From Anaspis maculata (Eukaryota; Arthropoda; Insecta; Coleoptera; Scraptiidae): a stretch of DNA of 64,000 nucleotides. The position numbers and the translations under genes are program-made. Under the pieces are notes generated by a model that did no database searches, was not told the origin of the DNA, and saw only the letters and a program-made list of their open reading frames with translations. Location of the stretch: positions 3,782,001 through 3,846,000 of the forward strand of contig OX421966.1 of the NCBI GenBank assembly GCA_949128115.1, given 5' to 3'. Position 1 is the first letter of the stretch. Each line of letters starts with the position of its first letter. This document shows positions 21,877-32,693 of this stretch, in pieces.

Positions 21877-23827
21877 TAGTAAAAGTGAGATAATTGAAAA
21901 CTTTGAACATCTAGCTGTTGATTCAGAAAATATTCTTCATACTACAAAATTTAACAATAAAGCTCTTACAAAATCAAGGGTGCAAATCCACTTGTTCGAT
22001 CATCTTTCAGAACACAAAATCAAAATCAATACAACTGAACATCATAAAACTCTGAAAAACCTAAAATCTAAGATATCGAACAATAATTTGATAGTTTCAA
22101 AAGCTGATAAAGGCAGTTCTATTGTTATTTTGGACAAAAATGTCTATATTGATAAGGTAGAAGAATTTCTGTTGTCTGGTGACTTCTCACTTTTAAACCA
22201 AAACCCACATGATAGATTCATTAAACACTTCAAGATTATTTTCAAAGCATGCTCAGAGACACTTAACAACTTCAACATAACTAAAATTCAAGAAATTCTA
22301 CCGCAGAATCCTCTGATACCAAGACTTTACGGACTTCCAAAAATTCATAAGATCAATTGCCCGATACGTCCAGTTCTCTCTTATATCAACCTCGATATCA
22401 ACACCCCATGTTCCATACTGTCCAAATGGCTGAACAAAACTATCCGAGAAACCACCAATTTTTCAAGCCAATTCTCACTCAAAAACTCGAGCGATTTAGT
22501 TGAAAAACTCAATTCAATATACATTCCAAATGAAGCCATTCTTATTTCAGTTGATGTGTCAAATCTCTTTCCATCCGTTCCCGCTCAGGAATGTATTGAA
22601 CTAGTCAGAAATCTTCTTTTTGCTACCGACTTACCAACATATCAAGTCCTTGATATTTGTTCTCTATTAGGTTTGTCGTTAGATCAAAACTATTTTCAAT
22701 TTAATCAAAAATTTTATACTCAAAAAACTGGGCTCTCTATGGGCTCTAATTCAAGTCCTTTACTTGCCGATATCTTTATGGACAATCTTGAAACTACTAA
22801 AATTTTGAACTACTGCAATCCTTGGAAAAATAAAATTTTATTCTGGTCTAGATATGTTGACGATGTATTGGCAATTGTCAATTTCTCTGAAAATGAAATA
22901 GAAATGTTTTTGAACTATTTGAACACTTTACATCCTAACATCAAATTTACCTACGAAATAGAAAATAACAGAACTTTACCTTTTCTCGATTTGCTTCTCA
23001 AAAGAAATGATGGTAATGAAATTAACTTCAGCATTTACCGAAAACCAACTTCTACAGATACGATCATTCCTTTTTCATCAATTCACTCACCAAGCGCTAA
23101 AATATCCGCTTTCAATTGTTTCTTCACTAGACTTTTCAAAATTCCCTTACTCCAAATGGACTTCAAAAAAGAGCTCAATATCATTTATCAAATTGCAGAG
23201 AACAATGGATATCCAAAAAAGCTAATTACCAGATTATTCAATAAATTCATATACAAGTTTTCTTATCACCATATTTCAACAGAACAACAGAAGATTTACA
23301 GAAGTCTTCCCTATATTGGTTATGAATCATTGAATATTGCACGAATTTTCAAAAAATCAAATCAAAATATTTCTATTTCATTTTGTTCTTTAAGAAAACT
23401 CGACATAATTATCAACACTAAAGACCCCCTTAATAAATTTGATAGATGTGGTGTATACCAATTATCATGTCAAAACTGCAACAGTGTCTATATCGGCGAA
23501 ACTGGAAGAAAAGGAGAGATACGCTTTAAAGAGCATTTAAGTGAAATAAACAAGTTTAAAAAAATAGGCTACTTCGAAGCGAAGTCAAAGTTTGCTTACC
23601 ACATCATTTCATCTGGCCACACATTCAATCCAGACTCTTGCTTCAAAATTTTACATCATGAATCCAAATATCAAAAACGAATTCTTTTTGAATCACTTGA
23701 AATTTCAAAATCATTAAAAAACAGTGAACAAAACACCTTGAACGAACAGACTGAGTTGCTACAGGGGAGAGACACTTTCGACATTCTGATTGAGGCAGGA
23801 AGTGACTTCTTCAAACAGTTCACTTGA
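21857..23827 (+). CDS. Penelope-like reverse transcriptase with GIY-YIG endonuclease
   Basis: The frame is open from 21857 to a TGA at 23825-23827 (656 codons). The first 41 codons before GTG at 21980 include the dimer centre and probably real upstream polyprotein, since NFEHLAVDSENI reads naturally into VQIHLFDHL. No ATG start is visible, so the copy is 5'-truncated; complete relatives are somewhat longer. Counting from the GTG at 21980, RT motifs include SVDVSNLFPSVP, KTGLSMGSNSSPLLADIF and catalytic YVDD at residues 292-295. The GIY-YIG nuclease starts with GVY at about residue 491 and YIG at about 504, with CxxC between them, followed by conserved R and EH. It would copy RNA at a nicked target. 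The patch after VLSYIN differs from the left copy. Confidence 0.9.
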   Translation, partial: SNKWICTSKSEIIENFEHLAVDSENILHTTKFNNKALTKSRVQIHLFDHLSEHKIKINTTEHHKTLKNLKSKISNNNLIVSKADKGSSIVILDKNVYIDKVEEFLLSGDFSLLNQNPHDRFIKHFKIIFKACSETLNNFNITKIQEILPQNPLIPRLYGLPKIHKINCPIRPVLSYINLDINTPCSILSKWLNKTIRETTNFSSQFSLKNSSDLVEKLNSIYIPNEAILISVDVSNLFPSVPAQECIELVRNLLFATDLPTYQVLDICSLLGLSLDQNYFQFNQKFYTQKTGLSMGSNSSPLLADIFMDNLETTKILNYCNPWKNKILFWSRYVDDVLAIVNFSENEIEMFLNYLNTLHPNIKFTYEIENNRTLPFLDLLLKRNDGNEINFSIYRKPTSTDTIIPFSSIHSPSAKISAFNCFFTRLFKIPLLQMDFKKELNIIYQIAENNGYPKKLITRLFNKFIYKFSYHHISTEQQKIYRSLPYIGYESLNIARIFKKSNQNISISFCSLRKLDIIINTKDPLNKFDRCGVYQLSCQNCNSVYIGETGRKGEIRFKEHLSEINKFKKIGYFEAKSKFAYHIISSGHTFNPDSCFKILHHESKYQKRILFESLEISKSLKNSEQNTLNEQTELLQGRDTFDILIEAGSDFFKQFT

Positions 23828-24149
23828 TGTTTGTTTGAGTTGTTCCTTGGTTCTGTTGGTGTGTGTTTGTGTCTCTCTCAAGTAGCCGGTTAGTCTGTTC
23901 CCCATTTTTTCAGGTGGCACTCAAGTTTATTCAATTCTTTCCTTTTTTTACCTATTTACCTTCACCCGAACACCTTTATTCATTATTTAGTATCTAAGCA
24001 ATTATTGTTAACAATTACCAAAATTCAAACTGACAATTATTTTCCATCCTGACATGAAACTTTTTTCAAAAATCTAAAAAGTGAGTTATTTTGAATTTTG
24101 GTTTCTGTATATTCATACCATTTATATATTTATTTGTAGCAAAAAAACC

Positions 24150-24176
24150 CTGAAGATGAGCGCCATCAGCTCGAAA
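24150..24176 (+). other. hammerhead-like core in right Penelope copy
   Basis: CTGAAGA (24150-24156), T, GAGC-loop-GCTC, GAAA (24173-24176), then an AT stretch ending TTGGTC. It is identical to the left copy. Minimal hammerheads in Penelope terminal repeats are published knowledge; assignment here is by motif order only. Confidence 0.5.
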
Positions 24177-24301
24177 TATATATTGGTCGAAAAATAGACA
24201 ACGATTTTTTTATAAAGTAGTGAATAGACAGAAGATCATCGATATTTACTTTAAACACACTACAGACATGGAAGAATTCCTGTGGAAAATTATTGGAAAA
24301 T

Positions 24302-24749
24302 GTTCATTCTCATGAAACCGACCGCTACAATCAAAATATCCCAGACACGGCTGAGAATATCCAAACACGGCTTGTTTCACCTTGATGAACATCGGAATGT
24401 GAATCTACGTGGTGATTTTCATTACTCCAATTTTCTTGGTTCACGAGTTGGAATTTTTCCATTTTTGATCACCCTGTATACAGCGTCTGCGCGGACCGAC
24501 ATCTTGGCAACACCTCTTGAAATTAAGGCATGGGTATTCACAACATTCGTACCAAACCGCACTGCTTAATCATCAAATGCAAGGTGGTTGGCGCCTAACA
24601 TCCGGACAGAAAATTATAACGTGAAGATAGGTAGGTACAAGTAAGCTGGGGAGACAGTTCAGCTTTGGCCGATCTTCCACTATTCCCCCATGTAAAAATA
24701 AAATAAAATATGAAGATAATAAATAGAAGTTCTTTTATTTTTTTCATTC
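24302..24749. other. no gene recognised
   Basis: An isolated CACCCTGTATA terminus at about 24470-24481 resembles the CAGGGTG-type elements in this window, but no partner end lies nearby. The rest is AT-rich. Confidence 0.35.
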
Positions 24750-25060
24750 GTTCAATTATTGTCGGCCTATTTCCGCAAAGGGGCATGAGGCCTTACACCG
24801 ACGCCGGTGAATGCTTTCGTCCACTATACCGGAAATTTTGCCGAATCCCTGTTCGTTCCAACACAGGGTGTGGATTTTTCACGACCACCAACATCGCATG
24901 GGGTCGGCACCATCGTTCGTATTTTACGTGCTATGCGGCATTTAGCAAGCATTGCAACTGAACCAAGAAGCTTGTTTTCGAGGCGAGAATCCGTCTCCGG
25001 CGGAGATCGAACCCGCGACCTCTGGAGTGGTAGTCGAACGCGCTAACTACCACATCACCA
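24750..25060 (-). mobile_element. tRNA-derived SINE, minus strand
   Basis: On the minus strand, box A-like TGGTAGTTAGCGCG (25039-25052) is followed by box B GGTTCGATCTCC (25002-25013). The tRNA-like head begins GGTGATGTGG at about 25059. A unique body of about 200 bases follows and ends in an AT-rich tail toward 24700-24750. The tRNA cloverleaf is not complete, so it is not a functional tRNA gene. The exact 3' end and target duplication were not resolved. Confidence 0.8.
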
Positions 25061-25245
25061 AATAGAGATAGAATACGTTGAATTCGTACAATAATAAAAC
25101 TTTGAAACTCTCACATGGCCGAAATCTTGGAGCTAGAACAAAACTAGATCTGGTATTATACAACCCGTTGTGGATGCTGAAAGTTTTGCGAGCATACATT
25201 ACACACTCATCATCATCATTTCAACCAATCAAATTATTATTTATT

Positions 25246-25790
25246 ATACAGGGTGATTCATGAGCAGTGTGCCAAACTTAAATGCCAGGTAGGGGAAGTC
25301 AAGGCGAGTCAAAATCAATAAGTTTCGTTTTTTTTTTCATCACTTACGGAGATACAGGGTGAGTTATAAGTATGTTGTAAAATTTTGAAAGGCATTTAAT
25401 TATTCACGAAAGATTCATTCCTAATATTGTCATGTTACATTTATTATTAGGTATTGTTATTGTTACAGTTTTCAAAGTCATTTTTGCCAAACTCAGAGAA
25501 AAATTGTTTATAGTAACATTAATAACTGTCAAATTAATCAACTCAACTTGAATACCTACTTGATTGAGTATTTGAAGTCACCTGTGAAAATTAGAAGCAA
25601 AAAAAATCGTATTTCTATAACTATGCAACCTGGAGCATCAAGCTAAGAAACAACGAGCTCCTAATACTATTGGTTACCACATACAGCAAAATCCAAAATT
25701 ATACAGGGTGGCCACGAAAGCTCCTGTACTATTGCAAAAAAAGACAAAATTACAAGGCATTTTTTATCACCCTGTATTAAACATATCGCT
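25246..25790. repeat. cluster of CAGGGTG-type terminal sequences
   Basis: TATACAGGGTGATTCATGAG (25247), GATACAGGGTGAGTTATAAG (25352) and TATACAGGGTGGCCACGAAA (25703) face right. ATCACCCTGTATTA (about 25768-25781) closes a short inverted pair with the last. These are termini of non-autonomous elements of the same broad type as at 5492 and 34822. No coding sequence is present. Confidence 0.6.
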
Positions 25791-25939
25791 GTCACGAACC
25801 AACGATCACTTGCAGATGGTGAAAGTAGAAGAATTTATCTTGAAGTTGGTGTGAGTGATTTCAAAATCCGACGATTTTCAAGAGATTGGCAGAGATTAAA
25901 AACCGAACCATTTTTTGGGTGACCCACTTCAAATTGTGA

Positions 25940-26449
25940 CCAGTATAATTGAATAAGTTTTTAATGTATGAATTTGACGACTAGAGAATACTTACCACAA
26001 AATTCAAGGATTGGCCCGCCGGTTCTCGCTGAAGAATTCGAAAATTTCTTCAAGAAATTCACGCTACGAAGGTTACATAATTTAGAATATACTCGCTAGG
26101 AACTTGATATTTTAAGAAACTTTCGCTACAGAGTTGATACCACCTTCTGCAAAATTGTGATTGTGAAGTTAATGAATTTAGTGGAGTTGCAACTGAAACG
26201 TTGACGAATTTTGTGAAATTCATGAATTTAGAGTAATTCTCATTAGAAATGATTGTGATTTGGCGAAAGTCTCAATGCAAAGGAACGAGCTGAGCCAATC
26301 GCTCAATTATGGAGTGCTATATTTGGAGGAAGCCTTAATACAAAGTTGATGAACCAACGAAATTTTCTACATAACTTTAATGAATTCAACACACTTCCAG
26401 TCACAAAAGATATAAAACTTGAGGAAATTCTCATCACATAGTCGATTAA
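25940..26449. repeat. degenerate satellite, CTACAAAGTTGATGAATT type (part 1)
   Basis: Units of about 35 bp built on GAAATTCTCGCTACAAAGTTGATGAATTTAG-like sequence are strongly diverged. The array continues at 26680-26844, 28030-29350 and, as a trace, near 30930-31010. Confidence 0.6.
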
Positions 26450-26673
26450 TTAGTTGGACGGCCCTGTGGCGCAGGCGGTCGAGTGGCTGCCTGCGACGCA
26501 GAAGTCCCGGGTTCGATTCCCGGCGGTGGAAAGTCTGGGTGTGTGTTGTCCGAAATTTGCACTTTTCTGAGTTCGTATAACTGATAAATAAACGGGACAA
26601 CTCCTATGGCAAGAAAAAGCCGATAAGGAGAAAAACGTTATTATTTATTCATTTATTTATTTATTACTTAGTT
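26450..26673 (+). mobile_element. tRNA-derived SINE
   Basis: The body is 26456-26667. Box A TGGCGCAGGCGG lies at 26467-26478 and box B GGTTCGATTCC at 26510-26520, with the T-arm stem CCGGG/CCCGG intact. The sequence 3' of the T arm does not pair with the 5' end, so it is not a mature tRNA gene. A body with CCGAAATTTGCACTTTTCTG is followed by a TTATTTA-repeat tail. TTAGTT flanks both ends (26450-26455, 26668-26673), a likely short target duplication inside the satellite. Confidence 0.85.
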
Positions 26674-26844
26674 AAACTGCCACTGAGAAGTTGAAAAATC
26701 CCGGAATTCTGCAGTATTTCTGCTATATATACCTGGAGTCCATCGATTGATGAAGCTCAAGTTAAAGGTTGACATGAAGTTTTCGCTACAAAGTTCAAGG
26801 CTTCAATGGAATGCTATAGAATTGATGAACTGAGAAACTTCCAC

Positions 26845-28023
26845 TGGACAGGGAGCTGGTGCCTCAAAACTTACGTCATAAGGTACATGATTTTAACCCT
26901 GTAAGTCTAAAGTGCGTTGATAAGGTTGTTGAAAATTTCTTTATCTTACATGTCAGACCGGGGGCTTTGGGCTGGTATAAGCTTGTCAATTTTCGAAGAA
27001 TGTCAAAAATTTATGTCACAAGGTAGATGGATGAAACCAGCGGGCTTGTGTGTGGGAACATCCCCTTAATCAAAAATCGGGTCATGAGACAAAATTTTTG
27101 GGGGCTCTCGGTCCATAAGACGAGTTTGAAATTTTCAAAAAAGGCCAAAATTTACCTCCTCCTGGAGACTTCTCCTTTGGCATAATTTCAGGAAAGAAAA
27201 ACGATTCTTACGTGATTTTTTACGCAGGTTTTGATTCTGTCCACAAAATTTTTTAATGGTACATCGCTTACAGGGAGCAGCATCGAAAATTTTTTCTTAA
27301 ATCGTACTCCCTGTATTTCAACATGGAAATCGATTCCGGTTTTTATCTTGATTACAAATATATATATATAACATTTGGTGAGCTAGTCAACAAAACGCCT
27401 AAAAAAAATGATGAATTTTGGTCCTTTTTTAGAAATTTCAAACTTGTCTTATGGACCGAAGGCCCTCAAAAATTTTGTCTCACGACCAGATTTTCGATCA
27501 AGGGGATGTTCTCACACAAAATCTAGTTGGTTTCATTCATGTACCTCATGACGTAAATTTTTGGCAATTTTTTCAAAAACTGACAGGCTTATACCAGCCT
27601 AAAGCCCTTAGTCTGACATGTAAAGTAATAGTAGTTTACGATACGAGTTGGCTGTTACATAAGTGGTTATCAGACACGAAGCCGAAATTTGCAGAACGAG
27701 GGCGCAGCCCGAGTTCTGTAAGAGGCTGAGTGTCGGAAAATATCTTGTGTAACAAGCCATGAGTGTAGTACAACATTTTACGTGTTTGTTTCAGTGCAAA
27801 TTGTGGAAATGTTGAGGTTTTTGAGGTTATTTTGACAACTGTCAAATTAAGTACATAAACTGTAAAATCCATATACAGCTTATATAAAAGTCTTTATATC
27901 TTATATATCAACACAACAAACACGTAAAGCAATTTTTAACAACCTTATCAACGCACATCAGACCCACAGGGTTAAAATCATGTACCTTATGACGTAAGTT
28001 TTGAGGCACCAGCTCCCTGTCCA
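26845..28023. mobile_element. foldback element with TGGACAGGGAGC ends
   Basis: TGGACAGGGAGCTGGTGCC at 26845 and its inverse ending CCCTGTCCA at 28023 start arms that stay homologous for several hundred bases (TTACGTCATAAGGTACATGA, GTTGATAAGGTTGTTG and others). The arms meet near 27200-27400. The right arm is interrupted by 27626-27923. CAC on both sides may be a 3-bp target duplication. No transposase frame. The element sits in the CTACAAAGTTGATG satellite. Confidence 0.75.
27626..27923. mobile_element. palindromic insertion inside the foldback arm
   Basis: About 298 bases are absent from the opposite arm and are flanked by GTAAAG (27620-27625, 27924-27929). The insert contains a near-perfect hairpin CAGAACGAGGGCGCAGCCC…GTTCTG at 27692-27718 inside a larger inverted repeat (GGCTGTTACATAAG against CTTGTGTAACAAGCC). 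It is probably a small MITE. The opposite arm reads ATGTAAGATAAAG here, so the junction is not perfectly clean. Confidence 0.6.
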
Positions 28024-28029
28024 CACCAT

Positions 28030-29350
28030 TATATCGATGAAGTCGATAAAGTGAGCACCAATTCAGCTATAAAGTGATGAATTTGGACAATGTCTCAGTA
28101 CAAAGTTGATTAGTTTAGAAAAAAAATTTCACCTATGAAATCGATGTATTCAGTGCATTCTCTCATTCTAAAGTTGATGAATCTTGTTCAATTTTCATAA
28201 AGCTGATGAAATTACAGATATTGTTGACATGAAGTTGATAAGTAAAGCAAATTAACACAATGAATATCGACTTCTATGAAATTCTCACCATGTGAATGAT
28301 TAATTTAGCAAAATTCTTGCTACACAGTTGATGAGTGTTGATTGTAGTGATGAAACCGATTAATTCAGCTCAACAATAATTCTAGGTATGAAGCTCATGA
28401 ATTTGGAAAAAACTCGTCAAAAAATTGTAAATTTTTGGCGGAACAATCACTTCAAAGTTGATGAATTCCTTACCATATTCGATTGAAAGTTGATGAATTT
28501 AGAGAAAATTGAACTACAAAGTGGACGTTTTTAGAGATTCTTCCTACAGAACTCATGGATTCAGCAAAATTCTTGGTAGGAAATTGATGGAGTAAGCGGA
28601 ATTCTTGTTATAAACTTGATGAATGGAGACATTATCACTATGAAGTTGATGAATCTATAGAAATTTTTGCTACGAAGTTGATAACTTTAGCGATGGCGGA
28701 ATTCCAACTACAAAGTTGATGAATTCAACGAAATTCTCACTAAAACTTGAATTATTGGGCGAAGTCTACACCACAAGCTCTATGGATCCGACACAGTTCT
28801 CGTTATGAAGGGACGACTGTGTCAGAACTAGGAGAAAGTCTCGCTGGAAAAATGATAAATCTAGAGGAATCTTCAATACGAATTTGATGCCTCCAGCGAG
28901 ATTCTTGGTACATAGTTGATAATTGCAGCGAAAAAAACATTATGGGAGTGATTAATCTATTTTCGCTGTTTGTTGATGAATTAAAAGAAGATTGCGCTAC
29001 AAAGCTGATGGATTCAGTGGAAGTTTCACAGTCAAGTCAAATAATCAGGCGAAGTTCTCACTACAAAGTTGATGAATTGAACAAAGTTTTTGCTTTGGAG
29101 TGACGGATTCGGAGAAAGTCTCGCTACAAAGTTGATGAGTCTTGAAAAATCTCCGGTACAAAGTTGATGACTCTGGTAAAGTTCTCGCTAGAAAATTGAT
29201 GACCTCAGCGAACTTCTTACTCTAAGGTTGATTATTCCCCGAAGTTAAGATAAAGAAGCTTATTTGCTGCTGAAACTGCTGGAAGTGATGGATTTAGAGG
29301 GAGCCTTGTTACGGAGTTGATCACTTTGGCTGAATTCCAACAACAAAATT
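28030..29350. repeat. degenerate satellite, CTACAAAGTTGATGAATT type (main part)
   Basis: Dozens of diverged units of about 35 bp carry the words TACAAAGTTGATGAATT and GCGAAATTCTCGC. High divergence suggests an old array. It encodes nothing. Confidence 0.7.
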
Positions 29351-31300
29351 GACATATTTAGTCAGTGATGGTGAGTCGGGTATTCACAGAGTAGGTAGGT
29401 GAATATAAATCGGGTATGCACCCGGTATTCTCCAGAGCGATATCCACCCACCCTACCCAGTTTGACAGAAAGGTTGACACTGTCGACAGCTCGGTTGACA
29501 GTGTTGACGGTTAAAGGTTAAAGAAGAACGACCCCCCCCTCTCCTTGAAACTAATATGACTTTGTTTTAGCGTGCAACTGTAATTATTAAGATTTCCATG
29601 TTGGTTGGGTTATTAAGTACAAAGGAATTATTGATGACAAATGTGACGGAGAGGAGTTTCACCTAGAGGAACGTTCGGCTTGGTCATCGCGTAACTAATT
29701 AATTTGTTGCAGTATCCCACCGAAGTAATGGAGATTGTTGAATCGTGAAATGGAAAATCTATTGGAAGCTGTCCGTATGATTACCTGGATATTCGACGAC
29801 GCGACGATTCGATCAATTTGTACCTATAATGGATTGTTGTGGCTCAATAGTGGGCTAGCGATCTGATATTCATTTATAGGGAATAATAGTTGTTTCGAAG
29901 CCTTTTCGCGTTAATTCGTAGGTGAGCACCTTGGTAGGTTTTCAGCAACACTTCACACAAAACAGAACGGGGCTCAATTAAAGGGTCTTCACACGAGGGT
30001 TTGTGCCTAGACTTGAGTTGAGTAATTGTTCGCGTACACCATTGGTTCCGAAGTTTTTGGGAGGGTAAAATTGGGTTTTACATTTCGGGCTATAGACACT
30101 CGCGGTCGTGATATCCTTCTAAGCTTCAAGAGCAATTCAAGATGGAAATAGGTCCAGTTCTCCACAAAGGCACAGGCCATATCTAATCCCTTCCAAAACG
30201 GGCAAAAGATTACCATAGCTTAAAAAGAGCAACGCAAAAAGAATAGTCCAGAAATAAGAGCGCAGCCTTTGAAAAGAGATTCATAATAGGAGGAGCCCCG
30301 TAGACACCGGCCCACCAACTTAGATTGTAGGGAACAGGGGAACAACAGAAAAGAGAGGGGGAGTTCCCATCGCTCGCAAAAGTCATTCACTCCTTTTTTG
30401 GTGTCTAGACGCTGGGCCTAACCCTGACATAACCTATAACACTAACTTAAATGTTGAATCTGATGAAGCCACGATGAGAATTTCGAACCACGCTCCCCAA
30501 AGTTTGAATGTTCAAGGTGTAGGTAGGAATCAGGTGTTCATCGGAGTATTGATGTGTGACGGCTTTGGAATAATTATTAGGGGGAACTCATCTCTTAGGG
30601 AACACTCTAGAAAACTTAGCTATTTCAGTTACCAGCGTTGAGGTAGGGTCAGGTATAAGAACGAGCTTATATTTAAACTCTTTGACATGTAAATAGGAGT
30701 CAATACAATGATTTTATGTTCCAACTGATTTTTTTTTCTTACTGCGTTCAAACTAGAGGTTAATTCGATCTCAACACGCCCAGGATTTCTATCATCGAAC
30801 CACAAGAAGGAAGCACAACAGGATGGTGTTCTGATACTAGACGGCGGGAAAAGTGATTCAATTCGAATGGATTGAATTAAATTGTAGTATGTTGGATTGC
30901 CTAACCAACCAGGCGCATAAGCTAAAGAGTTAGGGAGGTTTCAACTCTAACTACAAAATTGATGAATTGGAAACAATTATCGCTTTGGAAGAGGTTTCGC
31001 TACAAAACCGCTATTGGAATACCTGTATTCAAATATTTTCATTGTCCTCATCCATATCAATCAGAATTGATAAAATTATAGAAAATATAGAAACTCATGA
31101 TGGAGAACATCAATCACATACAATTATAAATAAGTTATTATTCTAATAGCAAATTATACAAAGATGTTTTCGTAAAATACTTAGATAAAAATAATAACAG
31201 AATCAGAAGACTCTACAAAATACTTAACCTATAATATTTAGAATCTAATTATTTTAAGAGTGATGTGACATTGATAGTTTGTTGTATTTTGTTGTATTGT
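29351..31300. other. no gene recognised
   Basis: This is mostly unique AT-rich sequence with a GTTGACAGTGTTGACGG-type short duplication near 29466-29512. No convincing exon; the small minus frame at 30007-30216 has no motif. Confidence 0.4.
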
Positions 31301-31338
31301 GACACAAGCTCGCGGCAATAATAATCGGCAATCAATGC

Positions 31339-31807
31339 CTACCATCCAGCTTCTGTTTCCTCCCAAAGTTCATTTACGCTGCGAGGGAAAAAATCTCTTC
31401 CATAAGTATTTTTGGCGAGTAGTCCCCAAGCGTTTTTGATGGGATTGAGATCCGTGCTGTGGGAAGCCCATGGTAAAATATTTATATCATTGACAGTCAT
31501 CCATTCTTGAACCACGGGTGAGGTATGGACAGAACAATTCCTGTGGAAACATGTTTACATTTACAATAATGAAGAAGAGCTTGGAGATGTATAAATTCGA
31601 GGTGAAATGAAGAAACCACTCACTTGTTGAGAAACAAAGTTGTTGCCGTACAAGCGATTCACAGAGAGTAGCGCCGGCATCACATTTTCCAGAATTCCAA
31701 AATCCAAAACTGTCCCAAAACTGATCTGGCCCTCTCAAATACTGACGGGCATATTCTAAAAAAGTTACTTTTTGCTCTTCTGTTGATGAAAATTTTTCAG
31801 GCGGCAA
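31339..31807 (-). pseudogene. Tc1-like transposase remnant with an intron-like interruption
   Basis: On the minus strand, 31540-31339 encodes NCSVHTSPVVQEWMTV, then INILPWASHSTDLNPIKNAWG, ending in TAG. These are the second-D and E-region motifs of Tc1-type DDE transposases (usual form D-N-C-x-x-H-T-S … W-P-A-x-S-P-D-L-N-P-I-E-N). The conserved Asp before NC is not visible, and PIEN reads PIKN, so catalysis is likely lost. Upstream, LYGNNFVSQQ (about 31650-31624) continues the family pattern. The two parts are separated by 31623-31541, which begins GTGAGT and ends TTTCCACAG. Splicing there would leave the frames out of register by one base. The rest of the domain is degraded and no terminal repeats were recognised. 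Confidence 0.75.
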
Positions 31808-32198
31808 CTTGACCAGGCCTTGTTGTCCTGCTTCGTCTAGTTCTCGTTGTCTTGATATCGTGCCTTCACGCGTTCACTTTTTTAAAGAACTCTAATAGCT
31901 GGTGGTTCAGTAGGATTTTGTATTGCTTCTCGTGAGTTGACCATCGTTTTTCATTCAAGTGATAATTTCTTTCTTTCTTCTCGGTTAAATGCGACGCGGC
32001 ATTCCATTCACAAACTATTGATTATTCAACTTAACTGCGAGAACGGGATGCCAAAAGTTTCCAAAACTTGGTAAATAATTATTCTGAGTCTGAGACCCAT
32101 TGAATGTGCTGTTTGAAAACATGGGATACCTACCAAAAAATGCACTACCTACATGTTTTTAGCATTACTTTGCAGAGATAAGGTTCCTCAAGTTTACG

Positions 32199-32249
32199 AT
32201 GGGTCACCACTTGACTGAACAAAATCTGCAAACTGTGACCACAGTTCAG
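32199..32249 (+). CDS. candidate first coding exon of the TAF4-like cassette gene
   Basis: ATG at 32199 opens 17 codons, MGHHLTEQNLQTVTTVQ, ending at a consensus donor CAG|GTGAGT. The frame joins the TAFH exon at 32344 in phase 0. Its end (LQTVTTVQ) resembles the end of the exon at 5245-5430, which favours a real exon of the same gene family. Without transcript data the ATG could equally be internal: an acceptor TTTGCAG lies at about 32169-32175, and that upstream part would read through in this frame. Confidence 0.5.
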
Positions 32250-32343
32250 GTGAGTTTTTAAATAGGAATCGAGATCATTTTACATCAGTTCTGTAAATAT
32301 AATACAAAACGTGATGTTCATTGTGTTTGTTTTTTTTTTACAG

Positions 32344-32550
32344 AGACCGGCTAGTGACAATGCTGAAGATGGTTGCCAGAACTGGCACTCGTTCCTAACA
32401 AATCTAATAAAATCATCGAGAGACGAAAACGAAATGCGGACGTTTGTTCAAGAACTGATCGACATGAAAGTTGAACCGGAATATTTTTACGACAAATTGG
32501 TGACATCATCAAAAGTTATTCCTTCTTCGAGCCTCAGAGGATTTCTCAAG
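32344..32550 (+). CDS. TAFH (NHR1) domain exon, TAF4-like
   Basis: A 69-codon exon lies between acceptor TTTTTTTTTACAG and donor GTAAATTC, phase 0 on both sides. It encodes a four-helix TAFH pattern: NWHSFLTNLIKSS (family NFLxxLIKLAS), then FVQELIDMKVEPEYFYDKL (family VKELVQNLLDGKIEPEDF), then SSSLRGFLK (family LVPFLK). The last helix is supplied by the next exon (ENLPLLR). TAFH is found in TAF4, where it binds transcription activators, and in ETO/MTG proteins. The TAF4 reading is favoured because no MYND or NHR2 sequence is seen. The usual first KCKNF reads GCQNW, so this copy is divergent. Confidence 0.7.
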
Positions 32551-32693
32551 GTAAATTCATCGTGTGCACTTGTATATCGGGTGTTCAAAATCAAGAACTA
32601 CTGTCGATGCCAAATAGTAATACTTATTCTCGGTTATCTTTGAAAACAAATACAGTATTTTGGTAATAATAAGTTTGTGTACTTGATTTACAG

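Larger units (their letters stand above)
19614..24301. mobile_element. Penelope-like element, head-to-head inverted dimer within one 12-bp TSD
   Basis: Two nearly identical copies diverge from a short unique centre (21878-21977). The left copy runs on the minus strand (from 21877 down to about 19626) and the right copy on the plus strand (to about 24252, plus 37 extra bases). TTATTGGAAAAT occurs at 19614-19625 and 24290-24301, immediately outside the pair, consistent with one target duplication around the whole dimer. The 3' regions share ACTTGAGTGCCACC, an AT-rich stretch and the hammerhead-like hairpin. Inverted and partial-tandem organisation is a known habit of Penelope-like elements. Between the two frames only a few residues differ, so the event looks recent. 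Confidence 0.85.

Noticed and set aside
21980..21982. GTG as translation start of the Penelope frame
   Set aside because: The frame is open upstream with plausible family sequence, and non-ATG starts are unlikely here. The copy is simply truncated.
25002..25059. Functional tRNA gene on the minus strand
   Set aside because: No 3' acceptor pairing, and a long SINE body follows the T arm.
26467..26520. Functional tRNA gene
   Set aside because: Boxes A and B are good, but the acceptor stem does not pair and a SINE body with a TTATTTA tail follows.
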